A stretch of DNA of 64,000 nt from Lentilactobacillus laojiaonis (GCF_020616595.1 NZ_CP085278.1:372001-436000); one strand, 5' to 3'. Positions 18,036-27,771 are shown, counted from the first letter of the stretch. Program-made: numbers and translations. The notes: a model not told the origin generated them from the letters alone.

Positions 18036-19340
18036 ATGTTTGTTGATCAAGTGAAGATTCATGTTAAAGCCGGAAACGGTGGAAATGGAATGGTAGCATT
18101 TAGACGCGAAAAGTATGTTCCAAACGGTGGCCCCGCCGGTGGTGATGGTGGTCGTGGTGGTAACATTATCTTTAAAGTGGATTCAGGAATGAGCACCTTG
18201 ATGGATTTTAGATATCATCGTAAATTTAAGGCTGCTAATGGTGGTAATGGTGGTAATAAATCAATGACTGGTCGGGGAGCTGAAGACCTAATTATTCCCG
18301 TGCCTGAAGGAACCACTATTATTGACCAAAATACTGGGAAGTCTTTAGGTGATTTAGTCGATGTAGATGATGAATTAGTTATCGCCAAAGGTGGCCGCGG
18401 TGGCCGCGGTAACATCCATTTTGCTAGTCCCAATAATCCAGCTCCGGAAATTGCTGAAAATGGAGAACCTGGAGAAGAATTAGATATTCAATTAGAATTA
18501 AGAGTTTTAGCGGATGTTGGATTAGTTGGTTATCCCTCAGCAGGAAAATCAACTTTACTATCAGCAACTACTAGTGCTAAACCTAAAATTGCTGAATATC
18601 ACTTTACAACATTAGTTCCCAATTTAGGGATGGTTAGATTAGATGATGGTCGTGATTTTGTTATGGCTGATTTACCTGGACTAATCGAAGGAGCTTCTCA
18701 AGGGGTCGGTTTAGGAATTCAATTTTTACGTCACGTTGAACGTACTCGAGTAATTTTACATTTAATCGACATGTCTGGAATTGATGAAAGTGATCCTTAT
18801 GAAGACTATGTAACTATAAATAATGAATTGGGCGAGTATGATCCCGATTTATTACTAAGACCACAAATTATTGTTCCAAGTAAGATGGACCTTCCAGGAG
18901 CCGAAGAAAAATTAGCCGAGTTTAAAGAAAAACTTCAAGCTAATTTACCAGATGGTCAAGAACTACCTTTAGTAATGCCAATTTCATCAGTTACACATCA
19001 AGGACTAAACGAATTAATTAGACAGACCGCTACTTTATTAGAAGAAACCCCATCATTTGTCCAATTTGGTAGTGATGATGATAATGTTAATTATGAATAC
19101 GAGGATAGTAATACTCCTGACTTCTCAATTGATTATGACCAAGAATATAATATGTGGATTATTAGTGGTGATAAGATTGAAAAACTATTCAAGATGACTG
19201 ATACTACCCATGATCAAAGTATGTTACGCTTTGCTCGTCAAATGAAAGGTATGGGAATCGATGATGCATTACGCAAGGCTGGGGCAAAAGATGGTGATAC
19301 TGTAGCTATCTTAGATTTCAGCTTTACGTTTGTTGATTAA
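18036..19340 (+). CDS. obgE: GTPase Obg
   Basis: Essential GTPase in 50S assembly and stress control. 434 residues in the standard order: glycine-rich Obg fold (about 1-158, [19 protein letters not shown]), G domain with [20 protein letters not shown] and SKMDL, and a C-terminal OCT domain ([18 protein letters not shown]). GGAG lies 8 bases before ATG. Confidence 0.97.
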   Translation: MFVDQVKIHVKAGNGGNGMVAFRREKYVPNGGPAGGDGGRGGNIIFKVDSGMSTLMDFRYHRKFKAANGGNGGNKSMTGRGAEDLIIPVPEGTTIIDQNTGKSLGDLVDVDDELVIAKGGRGGRGNIHFASPNNPAPEIAENGEPGEELDIQLELRVLADVGLVGYPSAGKSTLLSATTSAKPKIAEYHFTTLVPNLGMVRLDDGRDFVMADLPGLIEGASQGVGLGIQFLRHVERTRVILHLIDMSGIDESDPYEDYVTINNELGEYDPDLLLRPQIIVPSKMDLPGAEEKLAEFKEKLQANLPDGQELPLVMPISSVTHQGLNELIRQTATLLEETPSFVQFGSDDDNVNYEYEDSNTPDFSIDYDQEYNMWIISGDKIEKLFKMTDTTHDQSMLRFARQMKGMGIDDALRKAGAKDGDTVAILDFSFTFVD

Positions 19341-19376
19341 TTACTTTTTATAGCGTGACATAAAGGGGATGGTGAT

Positions 19377-21287
19377 ATCGTTTATGATGTAAGTCACTCT
19401 GGAAGTGGCAAACGTTTAAAAAACAATCGCTATATTACTGGATTTAATGGTATTAGAGCATTATCGGTAATTAGTTTAGTCGCCTATCGTCTGTTCCCTA
19501 ACCGAATAGCGGGTGGATATATGGGAATTACGATATTTTTTGCGCTAGCTGGTTATTTAATTACCGATCTGTTAATTCAAGAATGGGAACAAAACGGTAA
19601 AATATATTTTACTGGATTTTACTTTAGAAGATTTAAAAGGTTGTATCCAGCATTAGTAGTTATGTTGATAACTACTGGTGCCTACATAACGTTATTTCAG
19701 AAAAACTTCTTAGTTAATTTAAAATCAGCTATTTTTACTAACTTAGCATTTTTAAATAATTGGTGGGGGATTGGACATAGTCAAAATTATTTTAGCTTGA
19801 AACTTACCTCTCCTTTTAGTGATTTGTGGTCACTATCAGTAATTGGCCAGTATTACTTAATCTGGCCCATATTGTTAACTGGACTAGTTGTGGTTATAAA
19901 AAATAAACGAGTGATCAGTACATTGTTGTTGGGAATTAGCATTGGATCAGCAGTATTAATGGGAATGCTTTATTCTGGAACTAGTACAATTGATCGAGTA
20001 TATTTGGGAACCGATACTAGATTGTTCTCTATAGTATTAGGATCATTATTAGCAATTGTTTGGCCATCAACTCATTTAAAAACAAAAATTACTAATGGAT
20101 CTAGGTGGTTGCTGAACTGGATTGGCATAATTTCACTAGGGTTAATGATTGGCTTATTATTTAATGTAAATGGGCAGAGTGCGTCCGTATATCATGGCTT
20201 AATGTTTTTAATGAGTGTTTTAGCTACTGCCTTAATTGCGACCTGTGTTCATCCCGGATCTAATATTAACCGTTGGTTAACTAATCCGATTTTTACTTGG
20301 TTAGGGACTAGGAGTTATGGAATTTTTCTTTATCAACTACCGATTATTGTGTTTTATGAAAGTCGAGTTAAAGATTATGCTGTCCATCCTGTAATTTCAT
20401 CTTTAATTATATTGATATTAATAGCGATAGTTAGTGAAATATCTTACCGATGTATTGAAAATCCATTGCGTAAAATTCGATATTATCAATTAAAACAGTT
20501 GGCAAAAAATATTTTAAAATTTGATAATAAGCATAAATTGAAGTTTTTATGGATTTTGTTAACTGTTTTAATATTTGTAATTTGTAATTATGGGATGACG
20601 ATAAGAGTACCTAATTATGAATATAAAAATAATTTAAAATTAGCTTTAAATAAACAGCAGAACACACTAAATTCACGCAATATTTTAGCACTTACTAATC
20701 AACAACAAACTAAAATTACTAGTGATAGAAAATTAACTGTGTCACAATTTATGGAAGCAAGAAAGTATGGTCTTACTAAACAACAATATTTAAATGTTGC
20801 TGAAATTCCGATTACGGCCATTGGCGATTCAATTCTAGTTAATAACGGAACGGATTTACAAAATGTTTTTCAAAAGGTCTATATTTCGGCTTCAATTGAT
20901 TATCAAATGACTAAAATTAAAACTGAACTACAGCATTTGAGAGTTGAACAACATTTATCAGGAATTGTTTTAGTAGATTTAGGTAATAGTAAAGCATGTT
21001 CTAAAAACCAAATGGAACAATTGGTTCAATATATTGGTAAAGATCAAACTATTTTTTGGGTTAATTACCATTTACCTAATAAAAGCAATGAAAATCGATT
21101 GAATGCTTCAATTAATCAAATTGCTGAGCAACATAAAAATGTACACATAATTGATTGGCATACGACAAGTGCGTCCCATGCTAATTGGTTTTTAAAAGAC
21201 CAACTACATCTTAATAAGTTGGGGACGATTAATTATACACATTTAGTGGCGACCCAAATTAGTAATTATATAAATAAAAAGCGTTGA
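19377..21287 (+). CDS. oatA: OatA-like membrane acyltransferase with C-terminal SGNH-type domain (start uncertain)
   Basis: Acyltransferase-3 membrane domain (about ten segments) joined to an extracytoplasmic SGNH-like domain, the layout of peptidoglycan O-acetyltransferase OatA. Family sequence begins well before the first in-frame ATG (19521): YITGFNGIRALSVISL is encoded from 19431 and runs into GGYMGITIFFALAGYLIT. The frame is open from 19359 but has no ATG, GTG or TTG before 19521. Position 19377 is an ATC codon 7 bases after AAAGGGGA and is used provisionally; a frameshift is an alternative, since ATG ATG in another frame at 19384 is followed at once by TAA. The SGNH block has AIGDSILV and KDQLHLNKLG. 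Substrate is inferred. Confidence 0.75.
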   Translation: MVYDVSHSGSGKRLKNNRYITGFNGIRALSVISLVAYRLFPNRIAGGYMGITIFFALAGYLITDLLIQEWEQNGKIYFTGFYFRRFKRLYPALVVMLITTGAYITLFQKNFLVNLKSAIFTNLAFLNNWWGIGHSQNYFSLKLTSPFSDLWSLSVIGQYYLIWPILLTGLVVVIKNKRVISTLLLGISIGSAVLMGMLYSGTSTIDRVYLGTDTRLFSIVLGSLLAIVWPSTHLKTKITNGSRWLLNWIGIISLGLMIGLLFNVNGQSASVYHGLMFLMSVLATALIATCVHPGSNINRWLTNPIFTWLGTRSYGIFLYQLPIIVFYESRVKDYAVHPVISSLIILILIAIVSEISYRCIENPLRKIRYYQLKQLAKNILKFDNKHKLKFLWILLTVLIFVICNYGMTIRVPNYEYKNNLKLALNKQQNTLNSRNILALTNQQQTKITSDRKLTVSQFMEARKYGLTKQQYLNVAEIPITAIGDSILVNNGTDLQNVFQKVYISASIDYQMTKIKTELQHLRVEQHLSGIVLVDLGNSKACSKNQMEQLVQYIGKDQTIFWVNYHLPNKSNENRLNASINQIAEQHKNVHIIDWHTTSASHANWFLKDQLHLNKLGTINYTHLVATQISNYINKKR

Positions 21288-21309
21288 GATTATAATCTCA
21301 ACGCTTTTT
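21276..21309. terminator. Bidirectional terminator between acyltransferase and lipoprotein genes
   Basis: Perfect palindrome (GCGTTGAGAT and its complement around TATA) with A5 and T5 flanks; overlaps the acyltransferase stop codon. Confidence 0.9.
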
Positions 21310-21311
21310 AT

Positions 21312-22109
21312 TTATATGGTAATCTTAAGCGGTTTTTTAGAGGCTCGGTCAATAATACGTCCATTTTGAGAATAAGTGTTTCCGGTAAATAAGTTTAATA
21401 TTGATGCCGATTTGGTATTGGGTAAAATAAAAGCAGCAATCGTGAATTTTTGGGTGGTCTTAGGTAAGATAGTATGTCCTGCCCCGGAATCTAATAAGTA
21501 ATTATTCATAATATTAGTAGAACCATAAGATAGTCGTTGAACACCATTCAAATTAATACTTTGAGAATGCTGATTAGTAATTTGGTAATTAATAATAATT
21601 GTTTGATAGTGATTATTAACTGCATTTAAATTGAAGGTGGTTTTAACGGCATCTTTAGCTTTGTCGGAAGTGACGGTATTATTCATTAATTTAGCATTTA
21701 AAATTTTATATTCTAATTTACCATTTTTAATGGCTTGGTGGCGACGATTATTTATTTTGCTTACCTCGGTTTTGGTTCCGAATTCATCGTAACTGAACTG
21801 TTTCTTCTTAACTAAAGGTCCACTTTTTACGTAATTCTTATTGGCAATGTCGATTTTAGGGATTTTGTATTGAAATGATTTTGGTTTATTACTAATATGA
21901 TCGCTAGAACTAGAGGTTGCATTGGAATTTTGGATAGTCTTATTATTTGTGTTATTTGAATTTACTTTTTGCTTTGGGGTACTTGCTGCTTTAGTGGTTT
22001 GATTTTCTTTAACATGATCGCTAATCTGGGCTGATTGTTTTTTACAACCCGATAATCCCCCTATAGAGCTTAATAAGATTCCCATAACAACTAGTTTTTT
22101 TATTTTCAT
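21312..22109 (-). CDS. Putative lipoprotein with DUF4352-like domain
   Basis: 265-residue exported lipoprotein: basic start, hydrophobic stretch and lipobox LSGC (Cys22), a long Ser/Asn/Lys linker to about residue 75, and a beta-rich C-terminal domain (YKILNAKLMNN, VNNHYQTIIINYQITNQ, TILPKTTQKFTIAAF). That pattern resembles the DUF4352-type beta-sandwich often found in Gram-positive lipoproteins (by eye). GGGGG lies 7 bases before ATG. It starts 17 bp after the 90-residue gene upstream, so the two form one unit. Function unknown. Confidence 0.8.
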   Translation of the reverse strand: MKIKKLVVMGILLSSIGGLSGCKKQSAQISDHVKENQTTKAASTPKQKVNSNNTNNKTIQNSNATSSSSDHISNKPKSFQYKIPKIDIANKNYVKSGPLVKKKQFSYDEFGTKTEVSKINNRRHQAIKNGKLEYKILNAKLMNNTVTSDKAKDAVKTTFNLNAVNNHYQTIIINYQITNQHSQSINLNGVQRLSYGSTNIMNNYLLDSGAGHTILPKTTQKFTIAAFILPNTKSASILNLFTGNTYSQNGRIIDRASKKPLKITI

Positions 22110-22126
22110 AATTATTCCCCCTAGAA

Positions 22127-22399
22127 TTAATATAAAATGATGGCATGATCAATTACGCGAAAACCAAAAACTATTTTTTGGTTGTTGGTTAATAAAGCCA
22201 GTGAATGATCGTATGTATTACTAGCTTGAAGAAAATGTTGCAAGTTCATTGCTGGCTTATTGGAATTAGAAATTAAAACAATTCCGGCACTTTCTTCTTG
22301 TAGACCATTTACCGGTATGAGGTAATCATTATTTGGTAATAAAATTCGCAAGGTGGCAGGTAATTCTGCGCTTGCTTGCTTAAACTCACTTAGGTTCAT
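22127..22399 (-). CDS. Hypothetical protein, 90 aa
   Basis: Small, probably cytoplasmic protein (no signal or membrane segment), mixed alpha/beta with phrases such as LRILLPNNDYLIPVNG and QKIVFGFRVIDHAIILY. It has a strong AAGGAGG site before ATG and lies directly upstream of the lipoprotein gene on the same strand. I do not recognise the family. It diverges from rnz with about 105 bp between them. Confidence 0.75.
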   Translation of the reverse strand: MNLSEFKQASAELPATLRILLPNNDYLIPVNGLQEESAGIVLISNSNKPAMNLQHFLQASNTYDHSLALLTNNQKIVFGFRVIDHAIILY

Positions 22400-22504
22400 T
22401 TGAAATCCTCCTTATTTATTGTATCTAATTTATGCTACAATTGAAAAGTAATTCTAAATTATGGATAAATTAATTTTGATATAAAGTATAAGGAAAAATA
22501 ACTA

Positions 22505-23440
22505 ATGCAAATTGAATTTTTAGGTACTGGAGCCGGATCTCCAGGTAAGTTTCGAAATGTTTCAAGTTTAGCCTTACGTTTATTAGATGAAATAAATGCA
22601 GTTTGGCTATTTGACGTTGGAGAAGGTACCCAACATCAAATTCTAAGATCTAATATCCGCCCTAGAAAGATCAATAAAATATTTATTACTCATTTACATG
22701 GTGATCATATCTTTGGTTTGCCTGGTTTGTTGAGTAGCCGCTCATTTCAAGGTGGTAATGATCCTTTAGATATCTATGGACCTAAAGGAATTAGAGATTT
22801 TGTGAATACTAGTATTCGGGTTTCTGAAAGTCGATTAGGCTATAAAATTAACTTCCATGAATTTGAAAAGGGACAATCTGGAAAAATATTTGAAGATAAT
22901 AAGTTTAGTGTGTATTTAGAACCATTGGATCATAAAATTCAAAGTTATGGATATCGAGTGATTGAACATGATCATCCGGGAGAATTAATGGTTGATAAAC
23001 TCAAAGCTGATCAGGTTCCAGCAGGTCCGGTTTATGGAAAAATTAAAAATGGTGAGACCGTTACTTTAGATGATGGCCGAGTGATTGACGGAAAAAATTA
23101 TATCGGTAAAGCCCAAAAAGGCCGAATTGTTGCTATTTTAGGTGATACTAGACAAAATAATAATGCCCTTAAATTGGCAAGAGATGCCGATGTTTTAGTT
23201 CATGAAAGTACTTTTGCTAAAGGCGAAAATAAATTAGCACGTAATTATTATCATTCTACTAATATTCAAGCCGCAAAATTAGCTAGTGAAGCTCAAGTTG
23301 GTAAGTTGTTGTTAAATCACATTTCAGCACGTTATACTGGCAAAATGGCTAATGAACTAGAAAAACAAGCAAAACAAGTATTTAGCGATGTTAAAGTTGT
23401 CAAAGATTTTGATGTTATAGATATACCGTTTAAAAAATAA
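22505..23440 (+). CDS. rnz: Ribonuclease Z
   Basis: tRNA 3'-end endonuclease of the metallo-beta-lactamase family, needed for tRNAs without encoded CCA; most tRNA genes in this window lack CCA. 311 residues with [15 protein letters not shown] at the start, metal motif [15 protein letters not shown] (about 60-74), LGDTR, and HESTFAKGE in the C-terminal half, as in the long bacterial form. An AAGGAA site precedes the ATG. recJ follows in the same direction. Confidence 0.96.
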   Translation: MQIEFLGTGAGSPGKFRNVSSLALRLLDEINAVWLFDVGEGTQHQILRSNIRPRKINKIFITHLHGDHIFGLPGLLSSRSFQGGNDPLDIYGPKGIRDFVNTSIRVSESRLGYKINFHEFEKGQSGKIFEDNKFSVYLEPLDHKIQSYGYRVIEHDHPGELMVDKLKADQVPAGPVYGKIKNGETVTLDDGRVIDGKNYIGKAQKGRIVAILGDTRQNNNALKLARDADVLVHESTFAKGENKLARNYYHSTNIQAAKLASEAQVGKLLLNHISARYTGKMANELEKQAKQVFSDVKVVKDFDVIDIPFKK

Positions 23441-23508
23441 CGATATAAATTAATAGGACAGTCAATTAGTTTTTAGTTAAACTATCAGATTAATAATAGG
23501 TGAAGTGT

Positions 23509-25842
23509 ATGATTGATTCGAAGTATGATTGGGATATTAAAATAAATAATTATTCTAATGAAGCGAAACAGTTGGCTGAAGAATTAAAGCTTTCTCCATT
23601 GGTGGCCTCGATTCTTATTGGTCGAGGATATAACACTAAGCAGTTGGCCGAGAAGTTTTTATATCCAAAATTAACTGATTTTAATGATCCTTTTTTACTC
23701 CATGATGTTGATAAGGCCATTGATAAAGTTCAAGAGACTATTATGAACGATGAATTAATTACGGTTTATGGTGATTATGATGCTGATGGAATTACTAGCA
23801 CAACGATTATGTATGAAGCTCTTAGCCAAGTTGGCGCTAAAGTAAATTACTATATTCCTAATCGATTTAATGAAGGCTATGGACCTAATAAATCAGCTTT
23901 TGAAAATATAATTAACAATGGAACTAAGTTGATTATTACAGTAGATAATGGAATAGCTGGAAATGAAGCTATTGATTATGCCAATGAGTTGGGATGCTCG
24001 GTTATTGTAACGGATCATCATGAAATGCCAGAAGTATTGCCTAACGCATATGCTTTAGTTCATCCCCGAGTTGGCGATCAGTATCCTTTCGGTCAATTAT
24101 CTGGTGCAGGAGTGGCTTTCAAATTTGTGTGGGCATTGCTGGAAGAATTTCCAGCCGATCTTATTGAATTAGCAGTCATTGGCACCGTAGCCGATGTAGT
24201 TTCTTTAACTGATGAAAATCGTGTGTTAGTAAGTTATGGATTAAAAGCTTTAAAGCAGACTCAAAGATTAGGACTACTAAGTCTAATTAAAAAAGCGGGC
24301 ATTAATCTTGAAAATTTAAACGAACAAGATATTGGCTTTAATTTAGCTCCCCGATTAAATTCGTTAGGTAGAATGGGAGATGCTTCCGTTGGAGTGGAAC
24401 TGCTATCTACGCTAGATGAAAAACGCGCCAAGGAATTAGCTAAATTTGCTGATGATCAAAACACTCAGCGTAAAGAACTAGGGGACCAAGTTTTAAAATC
24501 AGCGATTGATCAAATTGAAAATGATGAGCATGTAGACGTTAGTGGTTGTATCGTAGTTGCTAGTCCGGGATGGCATGAAGGAATTTTAGGAATTGTAGCT
24601 GGTAGATTGGTTGATAAATATCATAGACCAACTATTGTGTTATCTATTGATGAAGATACTAATATTGCCAAAGGTTCTGGGAGAAGCATTAACCAGTTTG
24701 ATTTGTTTAAAGCAATTGATCCAATTAGAGATGAATTGGTATCATTTGGTGGACATCATTCAGCTATTGGTGTATCCCTGGATAGTAGTAAATTAGATCT
24801 ACTTAGAAAACAATTAGATCAAGAGATTGTGCATCAAAATGTGGATCTAACTCAAAAAAATAAATTAACAGTTGCTACGAAGATAAAAATTAGTGAAATC
24901 GATAAAAACTTTATTCAACAAATCAAATTATTAGCTCCTTTTGGAGAAGATAACTTAAAACCAACTTTTGAATTTAACTTTAAAAACTTATCAGGAATCA
25001 AAGCAATTGGTAAGTTAAAGGACCATTTAAAATTTGAAATGATCGGTCAAACTCAAAAAATAGCCGCTATTTCGTTTGGAAGTGGAAAATACTTAGAACA
25101 ATTCCAAACTAATAGTAATCAATTACAGATTGTGGGCGAATTGGGTGAGAATACTTGGAAAAATAAAACTTCTCTTCAAATTATGGTTGATGATTTAAAA
25201 TTACCTGCAATTCCTTATGTGGATATGCGAACTAATCAACTATATACCGAAATGTTTAATCATAGTGGGTTGTATGTATTTTTTAATCGCAATAACTATG
25301 AGATTTTAAAAGACCGTGTATATCAAGAAAATCAATTAGCAGTAATGTATGATAATTTACCGGATAAAAATGCAATTAAGCATTTAATCTTCGTTGATTG
25401 TCCGGATAAAACTGAGGATCTTTTGCGAGTTTTAACTAGTCTGTCACCCGCTAAAACCACCTTTTTGTTATATAAAAAACATATGATTTCTAAAATAGGG
25501 ATGCCAGATCGTAACCAGTATGCTAAACTATTTAAGTTCGTAAATAACTACAAAGATATTGATCTCCATAATAACCTTACTATGGTAGCTAACAAAATTA
25601 ACATCTATCAAGAATCGTTAATATTTATGATCAAAGTATTTGATGAATTAGACTTTATTAAGATTGATAATCAACATTTAATGAATTTAAATCCTGATTT
25701 TCAAAAGAAAAGTCTTGATGAATCTTTGAGTTATCAATTAAGAAAGCAACAAATTCAAACTGAACGCGAATTATTGGTACCTAGTACTAGTGAATTATTT
25801 TCATTTATTCAAAACTATCAGTTTGAAATAAAGGAGAACTAA
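23509..25842 (+). CDS. recJ: Single-stranded-DNA exonuclease RecJ
   Basis: 5'-3' exonuclease for recombination and repair. 777 residues from the ATG at 23509, which has AGGTGA at suitable distance; an in-frame GTG at 23500 overlaps that site. DHH-family core with YGDYDADGITST (about 83), TVDNGI, TDHHE and SGAGVAFK, then DHHA1 (FGGHHSAIGVS) and OB domains. A further C-terminal extension (about 570-777) is typical of Firmicutes RecJ. apt starts 3 bp after the stop, so they are co-transcribed. Confidence 0.96.
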   Translation: MIDSKYDWDIKINNYSNEAKQLAEELKLSPLVASILIGRGYNTKQLAEKFLYPKLTDFNDPFLLHDVDKAIDKVQETIMNDELITVYGDYDADGITSTTIMYEALSQVGAKVNYYIPNRFNEGYGPNKSAFENIINNGTKLIITVDNGIAGNEAIDYANELGCSVIVTDHHEMPEVLPNAYALVHPRVGDQYPFGQLSGAGVAFKFVWALLEEFPADLIELAVIGTVADVVSLTDENRVLVSYGLKALKQTQRLGLLSLIKKAGINLENLNEQDIGFNLAPRLNSLGRMGDASVGVELLSTLDEKRAKELAKFADDQNTQRKELGDQVLKSAIDQIENDEHVDVSGCIVVASPGWHEGILGIVAGRLVDKYHRPTIVLSIDEDTNIAKGSGRSINQFDLFKAIDPIRDELVSFGGHHSAIGVSLDSSKLDLLRKQLDQEIVHQNVDLTQKNKLTVATKIKISEIDKNFIQQIKLLAPFGEDNLKPTFEFNFKNLSGIKAIGKLKDHLKFEMIGQTQKIAAISFGSGKYLEQFQTNSNQLQIVGELGENTWKNKTSLQIMVDDLKLPAIPYVDMRTNQLYTEMFNHSGLYVFFNRNNYEILKDRVYQENQLAVMYDNLPDKNAIKHLIFVDCPDKTEDLLRVLTSLSPAKTTFLLYKKHMISKIGMPDRNQYAKLFKFVNNYKDIDLHNNLTMVANKINIYQESLIFMIKVFDELDFIKIDNQHLMNLNPDFQKKSLDESLSYQLRKQQIQTERELLVPSTSELFSFIQNYQFEIKEN

Positions 25843-25845
25843 ATT

Positions 25846-26364
25846 ATGTCATTAAACTTAGAAGACTATATTGCGACTTATAATAACTATCCTGAACCGG
25901 GAATTTTGTTTAGAGATATTTCGCCATTACTAGAAGATGGAGATGCTTATCGCCAAGCCACTGATGAAATTATTACATTCGCTAAAGAACGCAATGTAGA
26001 TGTAGTTGTAGGGCCAGAAGCTCGTGGCTTTATTGTTGGTTGCCCAGTAGCTTATGGATTGGGAGTTGGTTTTTCACCAGCTCGAAAAGAGGGTAAGCTT
26101 CCAGGTGCTACAGCCACTGCTTCGTATGATTTAGAATATGGAACTGCATCTTTATCTCTACGTAAGGATGCCATTACTCCAGGTCAGCGGGTTTTAGTAA
26201 CCGATGATTTATTAGCTACTGGTGGAACAATTGAGGCTACAATTGAATTGGTTGAAAAACTAGGCGGAATTGTAGTTGGAACGGCATTTATTATTGAATT
26301 ATCAGAACTTAATGGCCGTGAAAAGTTAAAAAATTATGATGTTTTAAGTCTATTAAAATACTAA
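25846..26364 (+). CDS. apt: Adenine phosphoribosyltransferase
   Basis: Purine salvage enzyme converting adenine and PRPP to AMP. 172 residues, normal length. [15 protein letters not shown] opens the protein, [11 protein letters not shown] forms the base side, and the PRPP signature [13 protein letters not shown] lies near residue 115. Downstream of recJ, as in many Firmicutes, with its own AAGGAG ribosome binding site inside the recJ end. Confidence 0.97.
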   Translation: MSLNLEDYIATYNNYPEPGILFRDISPLLEDGDAYRQATDEIITFAKERNVDVVVGPEARGFIVGCPVAYGLGVGFSPARKEGKLPGATATASYDLEYGTASLSLRKDAITPGQRVLVTDDLLATGGTIEATIELVEKLGGIVVGTAFIIELSELNGREKLKNYDVLSLLKY

Positions 26365-26370
26365 TATAAT

Positions 26371-26410
26371 AAAAAAGTTCATTTAGCTAATAACTAAATG
26401 AACTTTTTTA
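26371..26410. terminator. Bidirectional terminator between apt and DUF4870 gene
   Basis: Stem AAGTTCATTTAG / CTAAATGAACTT with A6 and T6 flanks. Confidence 0.88.
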
Positions 26411-26731
26411 TTAATCAGTGATTAGAATCTTAATCCCTAGATAAATATTGTAGATATAAATAATTAGATCGATTAAGGCGACAATGGCTACTAATATTAT
26501 AAATATGAATCCGGTAGTATTAGCATTTTGTAGAACTATACCAGTAGTTCCAATGACGATAAATAAAATGATAGTTAGGATTATAGGAACTAGGTGTAAT
26601 AAGAAAGCCTTCTTAGCATTTTTATGAATATCTGGTTCGTTTTGACTAACTAGCCAAACAATGAACGGAAAGATAAATGGTGCAAAAGTAACTGAAAAGT
26701 ATGATAAAGCATTAATAACTTTATTTTTCAT
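26411..26731 (-). CDS. DUF4870-type small membrane protein
   Basis: 106 residues with three hydrophobic segments (about 12-28, 44-64, 72-96). The layout LSYFSVTFAPFIFPFIVWL ... HKNAKKAFLLH matches the DUF4870 (Tic20-like) family, whose role is unknown. AAAGGAG lies 9 bases before ATG. Single-gene unit converging on recJ-apt. Confidence 0.8.
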   Translation of the reverse strand: MKNKVINALSYFSVTFAPFIFPFIVWLVSQNEPDIHKNAKKAFLLHLVPIILTIILFIVIGTTGIVLQNANTTGFIFIILVAIVALIDLIIYIYNIYLGIKILITD

Positions 26732-26793
26732 AGTATTAACTCCTTTAATTATTATTTTACAATGGTATGGTTAATTGTTATAATTATTTGCAT

Positions 26794-26881
26794 GGAGAGT
26801 TGGCAGAGTGGTAATGCACCGGACTCGAAATCCGGCGAACCGATTAATATCGGCGCGCAGGTTCAAATCCTGTACTCTCCT
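26794..26881 (+). tRNA. tRNA-Ser (CGA)
   Basis: Cloverleaf with acceptor GGAGAGT/ACTCTCC, D-arm, anticodon stem CCGGA/TCCGG with loop CTCGAAA (anticodon CGA), long class II variable arm and T-arm with TTCAAAT. No encoded CCA. The base after the acceptor stem is T, whereas the other serine tRNA here has G. An isolated gene followed by a terminator. Confidence 0.93.
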
Positions 26882-26889
26882 TAATATAA

Positions 26890-26926
26890 ATAATACCCCT
26901 ACTAATTTAGTAGGGGTATTATTTTA
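26890..26926 (+). terminator. Terminator after tRNA-Ser
   Basis: 13-bp perfect stem (AATACCCCTACTA and complement), 3-base loop, T-rich tail. Confidence 0.88.
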
Positions 26927-26969
26927 TTCATACGAATTCTACTAGTTATAAAAAACACAAGCTTATAAA

Positions 26970-26998
26970 TTGATAAAACGTTTTACATAAGTTATTAT
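26970..26998 (+). promoter_or_regulatory. Promoter of a candidate small RNA
   Basis: -35 TTGATA (26970-26975), exact 17-bp spacer, -10 TATTAT (26993-26998). No coding frame follows before a strong terminator. Confidence 0.6.
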
Positions 26999-27004
26999 AT
27001 TTTT

Positions 27005-27090
27005 GCTAGTTAGATAGTGAAAAAATATTGCTATCTATTAGCTCATAGCCCTATGAATCTCCTACTACATGATAAGTAGGAGATTTTTTG
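27005..27090 (+). ncRNA. Candidate small regulatory RNA (about 85 nt)
   Basis: Between a sigma-A-type promoter and an intrinsic terminator (stem ATCTCCTACT / AGTAGGAGAT at 27057-27084, then T6) lies an 85-base stretch with no reading frame of note. It holds a second hairpin (TAGATAG / CTATCTA, about 27011-27037). The nearest downstream gene (dedA) is on the other strand, so this is not a leader. The exposed CUCCUAC strand of the terminator stem could pair with Shine-Dalgarno sequences. Expression is inferred from signals only. Confidence 0.5.
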
Positions 27091-27093
27091 TTT

Positions 27094-27130
27094 AAAAAAG
27101 CTGCTAAATATAATTATTTAGCAGCTTTAA
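27094..27130 (-). terminator. Terminator of the DedA gene
   Basis: Minus-strand stem (AAAGCTGCTAAATA and near complement) followed on the minus strand by a T run, directly downstream of the stop codon. Confidence 0.8.
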
Positions 27131-27132
27131 TT

Positions 27133-27771
27133 CTATTTACTGATTTTTCCTTTAATAAATCCAAAAATTGCTGGGATTAAAGAAATAATAACAATACCAA
27201 TGATTACTAATGAAAAATGCTCTTTTACAAATGGAATGTTTCCGAAGAAGTATCCACTTCCACAGCAGATTAGCACCCAAGTTATACAGGCTGGAATATT
27301 GTATTTAGCAAATTTAGAGTATGGAAAATTACTACCGGCTGCCACAAATGGAACAAAAGTCCGAATGATTGGCATAAATCTGGCTAGGAAAATTGCCAAT
27401 GCCCCGTGTTTTTCAAAAAATCCACGAGCTCGATCAATATCCTTTTGCTTTATAAATTTACCAAAAAATGGATGAGTAGTTATTAAGTTTCCAAATTTTT
27501 CACCAAAGTAAAAATTAAGTGAGTCACCACAAATGGATGCGATCAAGAAGATTAAAATGAAAATCCATATGTTTAATTTATATGTTGGATTAGCGGAAAG
27601 AGCTGCTCCTGCAAATAATAATGAGTCACCAGGTAAAAAGGGAAGTATTACCGCACCAGTTTCAATAAAGATAATTGTAAAAAGGATTAAGTAAGTCCAA
27701 TCCCCAAATGTATTGACAATATTAACAAGATGTTTATCAATATGTAATACAAAGTCTATTAACACGCCCAA
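27133..27771 (-). CDS. DedA/SNARE-associated family membrane protein
   Basis: 212-residue polytopic membrane protein of the DedA family, members of which act in lipid-carrier recycling and membrane homeostasis. Seen: FIETGAVILPFLPGDSLLF near residue 35, the conserved ARFMPIIRTFVPFVAG (about 125-140), and four or five hydrophobic segments. TTG start with AAAGGAGG 9 bases upstream. Its leader region borders the rRNA operon promoters on the opposite strand. Confidence 0.9.
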   Translation of the reverse strand: MGVLIDFVLHIDKHLVNIVNTFGDWTYLILFTIIFIETGAVILPFLPGDSLLFAGAALSANPTYKLNIWIFILIFLIASICGDSLNFYFGEKFGNLITTHPFFGKFIKQKDIDRARGFFEKHGALAIFLARFMPIIRTFVPFVAAGSNFPYSKFAKYNIPACITWVLICCGSGYFFGNIPFVKEHFSLVIIGIVIISLIPAIFGFIKGKISK

